The translations under genes and the position numbers were made by a program. DNA of 64,000 bases from Halospina sp040196175 (GTDB lineage: Bacteria > Pseudomonadota > Gammaproteobacteria > Pseudomonadales > Oleiphilaceae), in contig NZ_JBEFNF010000001.1 in assembly GCF_040196175.1 (NCBI RefSeq), positions 682,001 to 746,000 of the forward strand. Direction: 5' to 3'. The notes beneath the pieces are model-generated. The model worked only from the letters and a program-made list of their open reading frames with translations. It searched no databases and was not told the DNA's origin. This document shows, piece after piece, positions 17,555 through 26,904 of this stretch (the stretch's first letter is position 1; each line of letters begins with the position of its first letter).

Positions 17555-18469
17555 ATGGCTGATCTGATACTCCATCACTACCCCATGTCACCGTTCTCGG
17601 AAAAGGTGCGAGCCATGCTTGGCTATGCTGGCCTCGGCTGGCAATCCGTAACGGTGCGCGAGATGCCGCCACGCCCGAATCTGGAAGCGTTGACCGGCGG
17701 TTACCGAAAGATTCCGGTGGCGCAGGATGGCGCGGACGTGTTCTGCGATACCCGCGTCATTGCCCGGGAGATCGCTGCACGGGGCAACCGGCCCGAACTG
17801 GTGCTGGAGCACAGCAGCGAGGCGGTGCAGGCCTTCGTCCGGGAAGCGGACCTGGAAATCTTTCTGGCCTGTGTCATTGGGTTCAGTGGGCCGGGGATGA
17901 TGGTCAAGCTGGCGAAGCGTACGTCCACGCTCAACGCCCTGCGCTTTCTGAAGGACCGGGTATCAATCGGGCGCACCGCCAGGGTTTCCGCCATGAAACC
18001 GAAGCAGGCCCGGGCTAAGATCCGCGAGCATCTGGAGCGGCTGGAGGGCATGCTTGAGAGGGACTTTCTCTTCGGAGACACCCCCTGCATCGCCGACTTC
18101 TCGGCCTACCACGGGCTCTGGTATGTGAGGGATCTTGCGGAACATCTCGTAATGAAGGGGTATCCGAGCGTGAACGCCTGGATGGACCGGATCGAGGCGT
18201 TCGGCCACGGAGCGGCGCGCGAGCTGAGTCAGGAAACTGCGCTGGCGAAGGCCCGCGATGCGGAACCCCGACCGGTCAATATGAAAGGGGAAGACCCACT
18301 GCTGGGCAAGCAGGTATCCATTGCGCCCGACGACTACGCCCGGGATCCGGTCGTCGGCACCCTCGTGGCCTCCAGTGCGAATGAGAGTATCCTCAGGCTA
18401 GAGAATGATGATACGGGTGTGCTGCATCTGCACTTCCCGAAGGAAGGGTTCCGGGTCTGGGAGCCCTGA
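17555..18469 (+). CDS. Glutathione S-transferase family protein
   Basis: A 304-residue protein starting ADLILHHYPMSPFSEKVRAM, the thioredoxin-like N-terminal domain of GSTs with a Ser where catalytic or glutathione-contacting residues sit, and the YRKIPVAQDGADVFCDTRVI segment with the cis-proline. A helical C-terminal domain follows (DFSAYHGLWYVRDL). About 80 extra residues at the end form an unassigned tail found in a subgroup of bacterial GST-like proteins. Substrate unknown. No operon partners. Confidence 0.88.
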   Translation: MADLILHHYPMSPFSEKVRAMLGYAGLGWQSVTVREMPPRPNLEALTGGYRKIPVAQDGADVFCDTRVIAREIAARGNRPELVLEHSSEAVQAFVREADLEIFLACVIGFSGPGMMVKLAKRTSTLNALRFLKDRVSIGRTARVSAMKPKQARAKIREHLERLEGMLERDFLFGDTPCIADFSAYHGLWYVRDLAEHLVMKGYPSVNAWMDRIEAFGHGAARELSQETALAKARDAEPRPVNMKGEDPLLGKQVSIAPDDYARDPVVGTLVASSANESILRLENDDTGVLHLHFPKEGFRVWEP

Positions 18470-18556
18470 TCATCGCAGTGTCACAGGGCGTTGATATCAT
18501 CGGTTGCATGATGGTTGTGGATCATGAAGAGTGAGGCGATCAACGGTCATCCATGA

Positions 18557-18694
18557 ACGGAGGAGCAACATGCCGTTGGCGACCTTCACTCGATCACCGC
18601 CTGGGTGCTTCTGGGCCTGACGCTCGCCCACATTGCGGTGGTTTTCTACCATCAGTTTGTGCGGCGTGACGGCACCCTCAGGCGCATGAGTTAG
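18557..18694 (+). pseudogene. C-terminal remnant of a cytochrome b561 gene
   Basis: The plus-strand frame reads GDLHSITAWVLLGLTLAHIA, then VVFYHQFVRRDGTLRRMS and a stop. This is the end of the fourth helix and the YHxFVxRDGxLRRM tail of bacterial cytochrome b561, with its haem-ligand His residues. An in-frame stop lies at 18554-18556, no start codon is present, and the first three helices are missing. Confidence 0.75.
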
Positions 18695-18898
18695 CCGCCA
18701 TCGACAGGCCGGGATGCTCATAAAAAGAACCTATTGAAATGGTCAACAAATGCAACTGATGATAATGGGGCAAGAGCCCCGGTGAATGTCGTATAGTATA
18801 CACGTCGATGACGTCGCACCGGGTTCAAACAGGCCCGGGGGCGGTCGTTTTGAGTGGACCTGCTTCATTCAACACTACAGTTACGATCGGAGAGATCT
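18695..18898 (+). other. katG upstream region
   Basis: No gene is visible. A small hairpin GGGGC-AAGA-GCCCC lies at 18767-18780 and a TATAGT -10-like element occurs near 18794, without a convincing -35. AGAGATCT just before the katG ATG gives only a weak ribosome-binding site. I could not identify an OxyR or other regulator site with confidence. Confidence 0.3.
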
Positions 18899-21076
18899 AT
18901 GAGCGGAAACGAAAGCGGCGGTAAGTGCCCCGTTGTCCACGGTGGCAATACCCATGTGAATGACGATGTCATGGAGTGGTGGCCGAACAGCCTGAATTTG
19001 GACATCCTTCATCAGCACGACACCAAGACCAACCCGATGGGCGAGGACTTCGACTATCGCGAAGAAGTCCGCAAGCTCGATTTCGATCAGGTCAAGCAGG
19101 ACGTTATGGACCTGATGACCGACAGCCAAGACTGGTGGCCCGCAGACTGGGGCCACTATGGCGGCCTGATGATCCGCATGACCTGGCACGCTGCGGGCAG
19201 CTACCGTGTATTCGATGGCCGCGGTGGTGCGGGCACCGGCAACCAGCGTTTCGCGCCCATCAACAGCTGGCCCGACAACGGTAACCTTGACAAGGCACGC
19301 CGCCTGCTGTGGCCGATCAAGAAAAAGTACGGCAATCGCCTGAGCTGGGCCGACCTGATCACCCTGGCGGGTAACGTTGCCTACGAATCCATGGGCTTCA
19401 AGACCTTTGGTTTTTCCTTCGGCCGCGAAGACATCTGGCACCCTGAAAAGGAAACCTACTGGGGTAGCGAGAAGGAATGGCTCGCCACCAGTGACAATGA
19501 GAACAGCCGCTACGACGAAGACCGTAACCCGGACTCCCTCGAGAACCCGCTCGCGGCCGTGATGATGGGTCTGATCTACGTCAACCCGGAAGGCCCGGAT
19601 GGCACGCCGGACCCGGCGCAGACGGCGCAGGATGTGCGCGTTACGTTCCAGCGAATGGCTATGAGCGATGAGGAAACCGTTGCCCTGACCATTGGCGGAC
19701 ACACTGTTGGTAAATGCCATGGCAATGGCGATCCGGACAACGTTGGTCCGGCACCCGAAGGCGCAGACGTAGAGGAACAGGGCCTCGGCTTCAACAACCA
19801 TGTCACGCGGAGCGTTGGGCGTGACACAGTGACCAGTGGCCTTGAAGGCGCCTGGACCACCAACCCGATCCAGTGGGACCACGGCTATCTTGAAATGCTC
19901 CTCGACCACGAGTGGCAGGTTGTCCAGAGCCCCGCAGGTGCCAATCAGTGGGAGCCGGTGGATATCAAGGAAGAGGACATGCCGGTGGATGTGGAGGATC
20001 CCTCGATCCGCCGCAAGCCGATGATGACCGACGCCGACATGGCCCTCAAAGTGGATCCGGAATTCCGCAAGGTCTGCGAGAAGTTCCGCCAGAATCCGGA
20101 CCAGCTGGACGATGCTTTCGCCCGCGCCTGGTTCAAGCTGATCCACCGTGATCTGGGCCCGAAAGACCGCTACATCGGCCCGGAAGCACCCACCGAGGAC
20201 CTCATCTGGCAGGACCCGGTACCCGAGGGCAGCTGGAACTACAATGTTGAGGCGGTGAAGAAGCAGATCGCCGAAAGCGGCCTCAGCATCAGCGACATGG
20301 TGGCAACGGCCTGGGACAGTGCCCGTACCTTCCGCCAGTCCGACAAGCGCGGTGGTGCCAACGGTGCCCGTATCCGCCTGGCGCCGCAGAAGGATTGGGT
20401 CGCCAACGAGCCGGAGCGTCTGCAGCGTGTGCTCAAGGTACTTGAGCTGATCGCGAAGCAGAATGGTGCCAGCGTGGCGGACGTGATCGTTCTGGCCGGT
20501 AACGTGGGCATCGAAAAGGCCGCGAAAGCCGCTGGGCATGATATTGCCGTGCCGTTCCGGCCCGGTCGTGGCGATGCCACCGAGGAAATGACCGATGTGG
20601 ATTCCTTCCAGTGGCTCGAGCCGCTGTCGGACGCCTATCGCAACTTCCTGAAGAAGGACTACAGCGTTCAGCCGGAAGACCTGATGCTCGACCGCACCCA
20701 GCTCATGGGGCTGACCGCGCCTGAGATGACGGTGCTGATCGGCGGCATGCGGGTACTCGGTACCAACCACGGTGGCAGCAAGCATGGTGTATTCACGGAT
20801 CGTGAAGGTCAGCTGACCAACGATTTCTTCGTGAATCTCACCGACATGTCCTACAGCTGGGTACCGACCGGCGACAACCTGTATGAGATCCGCGACCGCA
20901 AGACGGACAAGGCGAAGTGGACCGCGACCAGGGTAGACCTGGTTTTCGGCTCCAACTCGATCCTGCGTTCGTACGCGGAGGTCTACGCTCAGGACGACAA
21001 CGAAGAGAAGTTCGTACAGGACTTCGTGAAGGCCTGGAACAAGATGATGAACGCGGATCGCTTCGATCTGGAATGA
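18899..21076 (+). CDS. katG: Catalase-peroxidase KatG
   Basis: The 725-residue product has the standard length and double-domain layout of KatG. The distal haem site is seen in RMTWHAAGSYR, the proximal His in LTIGGHTVGKCHGN, and the adduct-forming Tyr in GLIYVNPEGP, which with Trp and Met gives catalase activity. The second, haem-free domain spans about residues 420-725. The cytosolic enzyme removes hydrogen peroxide and shows broad peroxidase activity. The start was placed at ATG 18899 (MSGNESGGKCPVVHG), the conserved N-terminus, rather than at an upstream frame extension. It appears to be monocistronic and ends at a strong terminator. Confidence 0.97.
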   Translation: MSGNESGGKCPVVHGGNTHVNDDVMEWWPNSLNLDILHQHDTKTNPMGEDFDYREEVRKLDFDQVKQDVMDLMTDSQDWWPADWGHYGGLMIRMTWHAAGSYRVFDGRGGAGTGNQRFAPINSWPDNGNLDKARRLLWPIKKKYGNRLSWADLITLAGNVAYESMGFKTFGFSFGREDIWHPEKETYWGSEKEWLATSDNENSRYDEDRNPDSLENPLAAVMMGLIYVNPEGPDGTPDPAQTAQDVRVTFQRMAMSDEETVALTIGGHTVGKCHGNGDPDNVGPAPEGADVEEQGLGFNNHVTRSVGRDTVTSGLEGAWTTNPIQWDHGYLEMLLDHEWQVVQSPAGANQWEPVDIKEEDMPVDVEDPSIRRKPMMTDADMALKVDPEFRKVCEKFRQNPDQLDDAFARAWFKLIHRDLGPKDRYIGPEAPTEDLIWQDPVPEGSWNYNVEAVKKQIAESGLSISDMVATAWDSARTFRQSDKRGGANGARIRLAPQKDWVANEPERLQRVLKVLELIAKQNGASVADVIVLAGNVGIEKAAKAAGHDIAVPFRPGRGDATEEMTDVDSFQWLEPLSDAYRNFLKKDYSVQPEDLMLDRTQLMGLTAPEMTVLIGGMRVLGTNHGGSKHGVFTDREGQLTNDFFVNLTDMSYSWVPTGDNLYEIRDRKTDKAKWTATRVDLVFGSNSILRSYAEVYAQDDNEEKFVQDFVKAWNKMMNADRFDLE

Positions 21077-21103
21077 TCATCCCAGCCTGAGCTGAGACGT
21101 AAA

Positions 21104-21139
21104 AAAAGCCGGGTGTGGCGTAAGCCGCACCCGGCTTTT
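21104..21139. terminator. Bidirectional intrinsic terminator between katG and the CDGSH gene
   Basis: A 12-bp stem (GCCGGGTGTGGC with GCCGCACCCGGC, one G-T pair) and a GTAA loop are flanked by AAAA at the left and TTTT at the right, so a U-tract follows the hairpin on both strands. It lies 27 bp after the katG stop and 19 bp before the stop of the convergent CDGSH gene. Confidence 0.9.
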
Positions 21140-21157
21140 CTGTTTCAGGGCCCCCGG

Positions 21158-21427
21158 TCAGGGCGCTTCGGCGCCTACATCCTCCGGACCAAACCGCTTG
21201 TGGGTGCCATCGCAGTAGGGCGCGTTGCTGGTGTGCTTGCAGCAGCACAGCGCCGCATCACCACTTTCCTCAGGGGTGAACTTCTCGGGTGTAATGCCTG
21301 TGCCTTTGTGGGAACCATCGCAGAATGGCTGGCTTTCAGACCGGCCACAGGCGCAGAACATGTAGCTCTCGCCAGCCGTAAGGCTGACCTTCATCGGCTT
21401 ATTATCCGCAACAACGGGTTGGGTCAT
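21158..21427 (-). CDS. CDGSH iron-sulfur domain protein (two motifs)
   Basis: The 89-residue product from ATG 21427 holds two CDGSH-type cluster sites: CACGRSESQPFCDGSHKG and CCCKHTSNAPYCDGTHK, each with three Cys and one His ligand for a [2Fe-2S] cluster, like the mitoNEET fold duplicated in one chain. Such small bacterial proteins are redox or cluster-transfer proteins of uncertain partner. A longer upstream frame exists, but the start chosen follows an AGGATTACC-like region and gives the usual short N-terminus. Confidence 0.9.
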   Translation of the reverse strand: MTQPVVADNKPMKVSLTAGESYMFCACGRSESQPFCDGSHKGTGITPEKFTPEESGDAALCCCKHTSNAPYCDGTHKRFGPEDVGAEAP

Positions 21428-21635
21428 GGTAATCCTCTCTTCTTCTCTGGGTTTCAGGGCAGCTCCGTGCACCTTCTGTGTAACGCGTACGAACGCATGC
21501 CGTCCAGAGGTCATCACGGCGTCGTCTGCTGGTGGTAGAGAATGGTCGGAAGGAAGGGACGAGGAGGAGGGAGCAAGAACGGGAGCCGGCTGGGCCGGCT
21601 CCGGGGGTCATCCAGGGATGCGGTGGAAACGCCGC

Positions 21636-22784
21636 TTACTGCTGGACTTCCCGGCTGGCTTCCAGAACGGATTCCACACGGCGATTCCTGGCACGGCCTT
21701 CAGCGGTGTCGTTGTTAGCAACCGGCTGCGATTCACCGTAGCCTTCAGCACTCACCCGCTCCGCGTCGATGCCCATTTCCTCCACGAGGATCTGCTTGAC
21801 GGCTTCCGCGCGGCGCTGGGAAAGGGCCCGGTTGGCCTCTGCGTTGCCAACACTGTCTGTGTGGCCTTCTAGTACCAGGGTACTTTCAGGGAACTCACGC
21901 ATGGCTTCGGCCACGTCGCGGATCTCCGGCAGGGAACCCTCAGTGACGTTGGCGCTGGCGGTCTCAAAGCGCACATTGAGAGTCTCGCGCACGCTTTCCT
22001 TGAGCGTTTCGTGGCAGCCCTGATCATTGACCTTCGCGCCTTCCGGCGTGTCCGGGCACTGATCGTTACGGTTGGTTACGCCGTCATTGTCGGAGTCGCG
22101 CTCAATGGCGCAGCCCGCGTCATTCACCGGGGTGCCGGTGGGTGTGTCAGGGCAGTCGTCACGGCTGTCGGGGACGCCGTCATTGTCCGAGTCCTGCGGC
22201 TTGGCGGGCTCCTGCTGGGGGGTCGGAGCCGGTTCGTCACCGCCGGTGCCAAAGGCGTAGTTCACACCCAGATAGACCTTCGTATCCTGGCGGCTGTTAT
22301 CAAGGATGAAGTCGTGGCGCGCGCCCACATCGATGAAAACATTGCTTGCGACCGCACGCTGAACGCCCACACCGATGCCGGTCAGGGTTTCAGTGTCGTC
22401 GCTGCCATTGGCGGAAAACTCATGGTGCCCGACGGCAATCCCGGCATAGGGCTCGAACCCGGCCAGGTCAAAGCTGCCAAAATGGCGGCGGCCCTCGATC
22501 ACTGCGGTGTCGAGATCTGTCTCACCGCTGGCCTGTTCCCGGTCAAGTTCGCCGGTCTCATACAGTGCCTGTACGGACCAGTCGGACTGGAAGCGGTAGC
22601 CGATCTGGAGACCGGGCTGCAGGGCACTGTCGAAGTCGGCACCGTCCTGACGCTGACCGTTGGTGTCATGGAAGAACTGGGTCCCGTGGATGCCCAGGTA
22701 GGCATATTCTTCTGGCAGCTCCGGATTCGCCATTACGGCGCCGGTGGCCGTCATCAATACAATGCCGGCAATGGTTTTTTTCAT
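21636..22784 (-). CDS. OmpA-family outer membrane protein with calcium-binding type-3 repeats
   Basis: The 382-residue protein has a signal peptide (MKKTIAGIVLMTATGAVMA), an eight-stranded beta-barrel-like region at about 20-180, two thrombospondin type-3 repeats (DSDNDGVPDSRDDCPDTP and DSDNDGVTNRNDQCPDTP) at about 190-235, and an OmpA-like peptidoglycan-binding domain at about 265-375 with LEGHTDSVGNAEANRALSQR. It anchors the outer membrane to peptidoglycan and may act as a porin. The Asp-rich repeats bind calcium. Related proteins occur in Pseudomonas and Marinobacter (OprF-like). Confidence 0.93.
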   Translation of the reverse strand: MKKTIAGIVLMTATGAVMANPELPEEYAYLGIHGTQFFHDTNGQRQDGADFDSALQPGLQIGYRFQSDWSVQALYETGELDREQASGETDLDTAVIEGRRHFGSFDLAGFEPYAGIAVGHHEFSANGSDDTETLTGIGVGVQRAVASNVFIDVGARHDFILDNSRQDTKVYLGVNYAFGTGGDEPAPTPQQEPAKPQDSDNDGVPDSRDDCPDTPTGTPVNDAGCAIERDSDNDGVTNRNDQCPDTPEGAKVNDQGCHETLKESVRETLNVRFETASANVTEGSLPEIRDVAEAMREFPESTLVLEGHTDSVGNAEANRALSQRRAEAVKQILVEEMGIDAERVSAEGYGESQPVANNDTAEGRARNRRVESVLEASREVQQ

Positions 22785-22864
22785 CGGTAATCAGTGTCCT
22801 GTTGGTTGGTAGGTGCTTTGTACTCTATCAACCGTTAAACGGATCACAAAACGCGACTGGGGGG

Positions 22865-23859
22865 CTACCAGATCCGGCTACCGCCCTCACTGCCGGAGCT
22901 GATGGAAAGCAGCACCTGATAATCGTCCAGTGAGCCGCCACGATCGAAGCGGGATTCGTGGCTGTCAGCGCTGAAGCTGAGGCTAACGTCCAGGCCCGTG
23001 CGGTTGTGGGGGAGACAGCGCCTGCCACTGCAGCTCACCGCCCAGATACTGCCGGCGTCGGACGGGTTGCCTGGCGTATGGAAGGCATCGCCTACATGCT
23101 TTGCCTCTGCTCCGCACTCCCAACCCAGAAAGGGCAGGTGGGTCTTCGGGCGGTACCGGAGGGCCGCCGTGTGCGCCGTATCCGAGGCCTTATGGTCCGG
23201 GCGCTGGCCAAGAGCGGAGCGCCGGCTGGTTGCCCGTTCCAGTGTCAGACGCAGCCGGTGTGGTTCCAGGCACTCTGGATTCCAAACGAGTAGCCCTGTT
23301 GGTGCCTCACCCGGGAACTCCGGGAGCCGGCCACATAGCCTGCCCAGAAGGTTGTATCGGACCCGGCAATGGGCAGTGTCGATTCCCAGACACCCCCGGT
23401 ATACCAGGGCGTATCGCCGGAGAGTTGCATTTCACGGACGGTATCGGGTGCTTCGCCAGCGCTGACAGCGAAAACCGAGACATCGCTGTTCAGCGGGTGA
23501 AGTTCACTTGTGGCGGAAAGGTCCCAGTCGGTATCCCCATCGAGAAGAAGGCCCTGTCTGGCAGCCTGATGGCGGCCGAACCGGACGCTGACATTGTCCA
23601 TGCGGCCTGAAAAAAGGAACCGGTCCAGTTTCAGCTGCGTTCTGGACTCCGTCCGGGCGTGGCCCTTCTCCGCATCATCGGCCGGATCGAGGGCACCATT
23701 CATCGTGGTGCGGAAATTCCACCGCTTGAGGCCTCCCATCCCCAGGTCGCTGTTGGAGGCGTGTAGGTTAAGCTCTTTTGGCTCTCCGGCCCGTGCAGAC
23801 GCCGTGGCCATCATCACGAGCACGATCAGGGTTGTGACTGTGGTCTTGCGTATCATCAA
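22865..23859 (-). pseudogene. Frameshifted gene for an exported, probably outer-membrane, protein
   Basis: The first frame (23859 to 23245) encodes a signal peptide ending ATASARA and a beta-rich region (RTQLKLDRFLFSGRMDNVSV) with alternating polar and hydrophobic residues, then stops shortly after QGYSFGIQSAW. The neighbouring frame continues directly with LTLERATSRRSALGQR and runs to a stop at 22865, ending VLLSISSGSEGGSRIW, an aromatic C-terminus typical of outer-membrane barrels. The two parts together would give about 330 residues. A single frameshift near 23245-23290 separates them. It could be a real mutation or a sequencing error. No family was recognised. Confidence 0.6.
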
Positions 23860-23988
23860 CAGCCTGCGGCGGCAAGTGGACTGGCTTCAAGCCATCAAGG
23901 TTAGACCGAGTATAAACGATATCCCGGAGAGCGTTGATTACGAAATACAATTCGCTACAGACCGTAAGATTGTGAAGGGAATGGATGC

Positions 23989-24315
23989 TCAGTCGGAGAA
24001 GTAGTCCTGCATCCAGTCAAATAATGTATCCGTGTCCACTTCGTTGAGGGGGATGCTGCGGAAGGGGCCGCCGGGCTCCTCGTCAAGGCCTATGAATTCA
24101 AAGAGCAGGGTGCCGGGCTGCTCATCGTGCAGTATCAGAACAATGCGACGGCGTGTGCGCAGGCAGTCAATGGTCATGACATCCGCCGGAATGCCACTGT
24201 CACGCATTCCCTGGCGGACTTCCACAACCGGGTTGATGTGCTCATGCGCCTGCTGGATACGGGCATGAGCCTCGCTGGCCAGATCAGACAGGACCTTAAG
24301 AGGGTCTTCGGACAT
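23989..24315 (-). CDS. Hypothetical 108-residue cytosolic protein
   Basis: The product starts MSEDPLKVLSDLASEAHARI and is acidic, with an N-terminal amphipathic helix, a central basic strand pair (TRRRIVLILHDEQPGTLLFE) and an acidic C-terminus ending DWMQDYFSD. It has no signal peptide or membrane segment. The composition and codon use look coding, and the gene stands between two decayed genes, which makes its intactness notable. I do not recognise the family. Confidence 0.7.
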   Translation of the reverse strand: MSEDPLKVLSDLASEAHARIQQAHEHINPVVEVRQGMRDSGIPADVMTIDCLRTRRRIVLILHDEQPGTLLFEFIGLDEEPGGPFRSIPLNEVDTDTLFDWMQDYFSD

Positions 24316-24420
24316 TGAGATACCTTAACGGCGTAAATTTCGGTCAGCGTAGCAGAACCATGTAACCTGCGGTGTATCGCAAAGCGCTGGTGCGTCATCG
24401 GGGAAAGAACAACTGAACAG

Positions 24421-24774
24421 GAGGGCGACGAGCTGTGTCTTGAGCTCGTCAACCGGGCATACCTATCTGAAGTGGGGGCGTTCCTGGGTGCGGGCTATTG
24501 AGAACAGCAGGCCGTTCTGTTGTTGTTTGATGGCTTCAAACCCATTCGCCAGAGCGACCACCCTGAAGTCCGCGCTGTCCTGATCGGATCCGGCCCGTTC
24601 GAGCATTTCTTCAAGCAGTTCCACGCCAATGCCCTTCAATTCAGCGGGCATCTAGTCCTGATCGATGAAGTTATAGGGCTCCTGGTGTTCAGTGTAGATG
24701 TGTAACTCGGGTAAGGGATCCGCCACCGCCGAAAAAGCAGTTACCAATAAGGCTGCGGCGATCAGGCGGGCCAT
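24421..24774 (-). pseudogene. Decayed periplasmic solute-binding protein gene (family 3 type), copy 1
   Basis: From ATG 24774 the frame gives a signal peptide (LIAAALLVTAFSAVADPLPE) and the start of a family-3 solute-binding protein (HIYTEHQEPYNFIDQD), then an in-frame TAG at 24652. The same frame continues ELKGIGVELLEEMLERAG and DFRVVALANGFEAIKQQQNG, meets a second stop at the place where the related gene at 29090-29683 has Trp (FKWVCPIDQL versus FR-stop-VCPVDEL), and homology ends at QLVAL near 24421. Two nonsense mutations and a lost C-terminal half make this a pseudogene. Confidence 0.8.
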
Positions 24775-25074
24775 ATGTTCTCTCCTTGCTCTGGCTGGTT
24801 TCGTCCGCCAACGCGGACGTCGAAATGAACCCCTTCCCCGAGCTGACAAGTTGCAGGCGTGCATCAGTCTCGGGACATACCTGGCAAATAAAGCACTCAC
24901 GGTGTTTTACTTCAAGGCTCAAGCAATCAGATTCCTCTTCAGTCTGCCCGGGACACGTTAAGGCGTGCTGATGTTGCTTGAGTAATGTTGGCAATGTCCA
25001 GCCGGTTTGGACGCGTTGTGCCGGATAACAGGAAGTCGCTGAACGCTCTGAGCAGTACGCTTTGTTCGCGATGA
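24775..25074. other. 300-bp stretch between two decayed genes
   Basis: No intact gene is seen. A plus-strand frame reads LSLLWLVSSANADVEMNPFP near 24780, resembling the end of a signal peptide, but it has no good start and becomes irregular; the minus strand shows a Cys-containing frame without family resemblance. This may be further debris of lost genes. Confidence 0.3.
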
Positions 25075-26067
25075 TTGAACCAGATCAATCTTTGCCGCCA
25101 TCAACAGGCCTATAATCGAACGCAGGAAGCCGGTGATGTGGACCAGCTGGCCGCTGGTGGTCTGGTCAGATCCCTGACCGGATCCATGCGTCGATTGGCT
25201 GAGCAGGGCGTCCACCTGGGTCATGAACTGTTCGAAGAGGGCATGGAGCTTGCTCGCCATCCTGAGCATATTACGCACTGGTTCGAGGAGGGCCGGCAGA
25301 TTGTTGGGGAAGTGGCTCATCTTGGACTGATGCCCCGGGACCCGGACACCCGCCTGCATGCCGAGCTTTCCGGGCTTAAACATGTGGCCTGGGCTGATCC
25401 CCTGTCACTGGCAGTGGTCAAGGATCTTGCACACCAGCTGGAGGCAACGGTCAATGATGTGCTGGTTGCTGCTGTCGCGGGCGCGCTCAGGCGGTATCTC
25501 AGCGAGGCGGATCGGTACATCAAGGGCAACATCCATATCACGATGCCCTTCAATCTGCGTCCGAAGGATGAGCCTGTGCGCTTACTGGGTAACCGCTTCG
25601 GGCTGATTCTGGTTGAAATGCCACTGGATGAGCCGGATACAATCAAGCGCTTCAAGAAGGTGAAACAGGCTCTGTCAGAAACCAAGGCATCCTCCCAGCC
25701 GCAGATCACCTTCGGGTTACTGGAGATGTTCAGTTATGGCCCAGCAGCGCTTGAGAAGTTCGCGCTCGACACGCTCAGCAATAAATCATCATGGGTGCTG
25801 ACCAACCTTCCGGGACCGCCCGCGCCGTTGACCGTTGCCGGGGCACAGACCCTTCAGCCGCTGTTCTGGGTGCCGCGGTCCGGTCATCTCGGGGTGGGAC
25901 TGAGTATTCTGAGCTATGCAGGCACGGTCCAGTTCGGCCTTATCTCAGACGCCAACATGGTGCATGCCCCTGACCGTGTAGTGCGGTACTTTGAGGAAAG
26001 TTTCCGCGAGCTCCAGCAGCAGGCATTCGGCAGCATGGACAGCACGCGGACAAGCGGGCAGGAGTGA
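25075..26067 (+). pseudogene. Headless wax-ester synthase/diacylglycerol acyltransferase
   Basis: The 330-residue frame matches the second half of WS/DGAT enzymes: the linker helix region, VAWADPLSLAVVKDLAHQLE, the conserved ATVNDVLVAAVAGALRRYL helix and the late TNLPGPPAPLTVAGA and GHLGVGLSILSYAGTVQFGL blocks. The N-terminal domain with the catalytic HHxxxDG motif, about 130-150 residues in normal members, is absent, and the frame opens only with a TTG that lacks family sequence. Without the motif the enzyme cannot be an acyltransferase of this type. The remaining frame is open to its normal C-terminus, suggesting a fairly recent 5' deletion. Confidence 0.75.
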
Positions 26068-26077
26068 TGGACCGCGC

Positions 26078-26803
26078 TCAGAGGCTGGCTTTCACAAAAA
26101 GGTGGCTGATCGGAGAGTCCGGTTGGGGCTTGCGCTCATCCACTGTAATGTAATCCAGTGACTTCATCAGCTGCCCGAGCTTTTCGTAGCCATAGTTGCG
26201 CGAGTCAAAAGAAGGGTATTTCTTGTTGAGGTAATCACCGAGGGCTGAAAGCGGCGCCCAACCATCATCCTTGGAGACCGTGTTTACCGCCGGGATGAGA
26301 ATGTCACGGAGGTCAGTGGTCTGTGCGGTATCGACCGGCTGCGGCTCGTCCACATCGGTCCGGTTTCTCAGGATCTCAGTGTAGATGAACTTGTCGCAGG
26401 CCGAAACGAAAGGCTCGGGCGTTTTGCGCTCACCAAACCCGTACACCGTCAGTCCTGATTCACGGATCCGGGTTGCAAGGCGGGTGAAGTCACTGTCGGA
26501 GGAGACCAGGCAGAAGCCATCCAGCTTGCCTTCATGGAGTAGGTCCATGGCATCAATGATCAATGCGGAGTCGGTGGCATTCTTACCAGTAGTATAGCTG
26601 AACTGCTGGATCGGCTGTATGGCATGCTTAAGCAGGTGTTCCTTCCAGCCTTTCAGGTTCGTAGTAGTCCAGTCGCCATAGGCGCGTTTGACGCTGGCGA
26701 CGCCAAAGCGCGCTACTTCCGCTAGCAGCTCGGCGCAGAAGGAGGCCTGGGCGTTGTCCGCGTCGATCATGACAGCAAGGCGTTGGTTTTCAGTGTCAGC
26801 CAT
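26078..26803 (-). CDS. NYN-domain (LabA/DUF88) protein with OST-HTH/LOTUS tail
   Basis: The 241-residue product has an N-terminal PIN-like NYN nuclease domain with the acidic positions MIDADNAQASF, ATDSALIIDAMDLL and LVSSDSDFTRLATRIRESG, which together form the metal site of predicted RNases. Residues from about 165 form an OST-HTH/LOTUS module (GWAPLSALGDYLNKKYPSFD, YGYEKLGQLMKSL), an RNA-binding winged helix. The combination is widespread in bacteria and predicted to act on RNA; its target is unknown. It converges with the wax-synthase remnant. Confidence 0.9.
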   Translation of the reverse strand: MADTENQRLAVMIDADNAQASFCAELLAEVARFGVASVKRAYGDWTTTNLKGWKEHLLKHAIQPIQQFSYTTGKNATDSALIIDAMDLLHEGKLDGFCLVSSDSDFTRLATRIRESGLTVYGFGERKTPEPFVSACDKFIYTEILRNRTDVDEPQPVDTAQTTDLRDILIPAVNTVSKDDGWAPLSALGDYLNKKYPSFDSRNYGYEKLGQLMKSLDYITVDERKPQPDSPISHLFVKASL

Positions 26804-26904
26804 TAGGGCCCCGTCAGGTGCAACCGTTGAATTTTCATGGGATTATGGCATTTATTCACCCGGGTAGGGTCGTGCCGTCATCGAAGTACGTTCATGGACT
26901 CAAA

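Noticed and set aside
18731..18766. katG promoter with TTGAAA and GATAAT elements
   Set aside because: The spacing is about 21 bp, too long for a normal sigma-70 promoter.
18881..20785. Long minus-strand open frame (about 634 codons) opposite katG
   Set aside because: Shadow of katG arising from high-GC codon bias; katG motifs on the plus strand are unambiguous.
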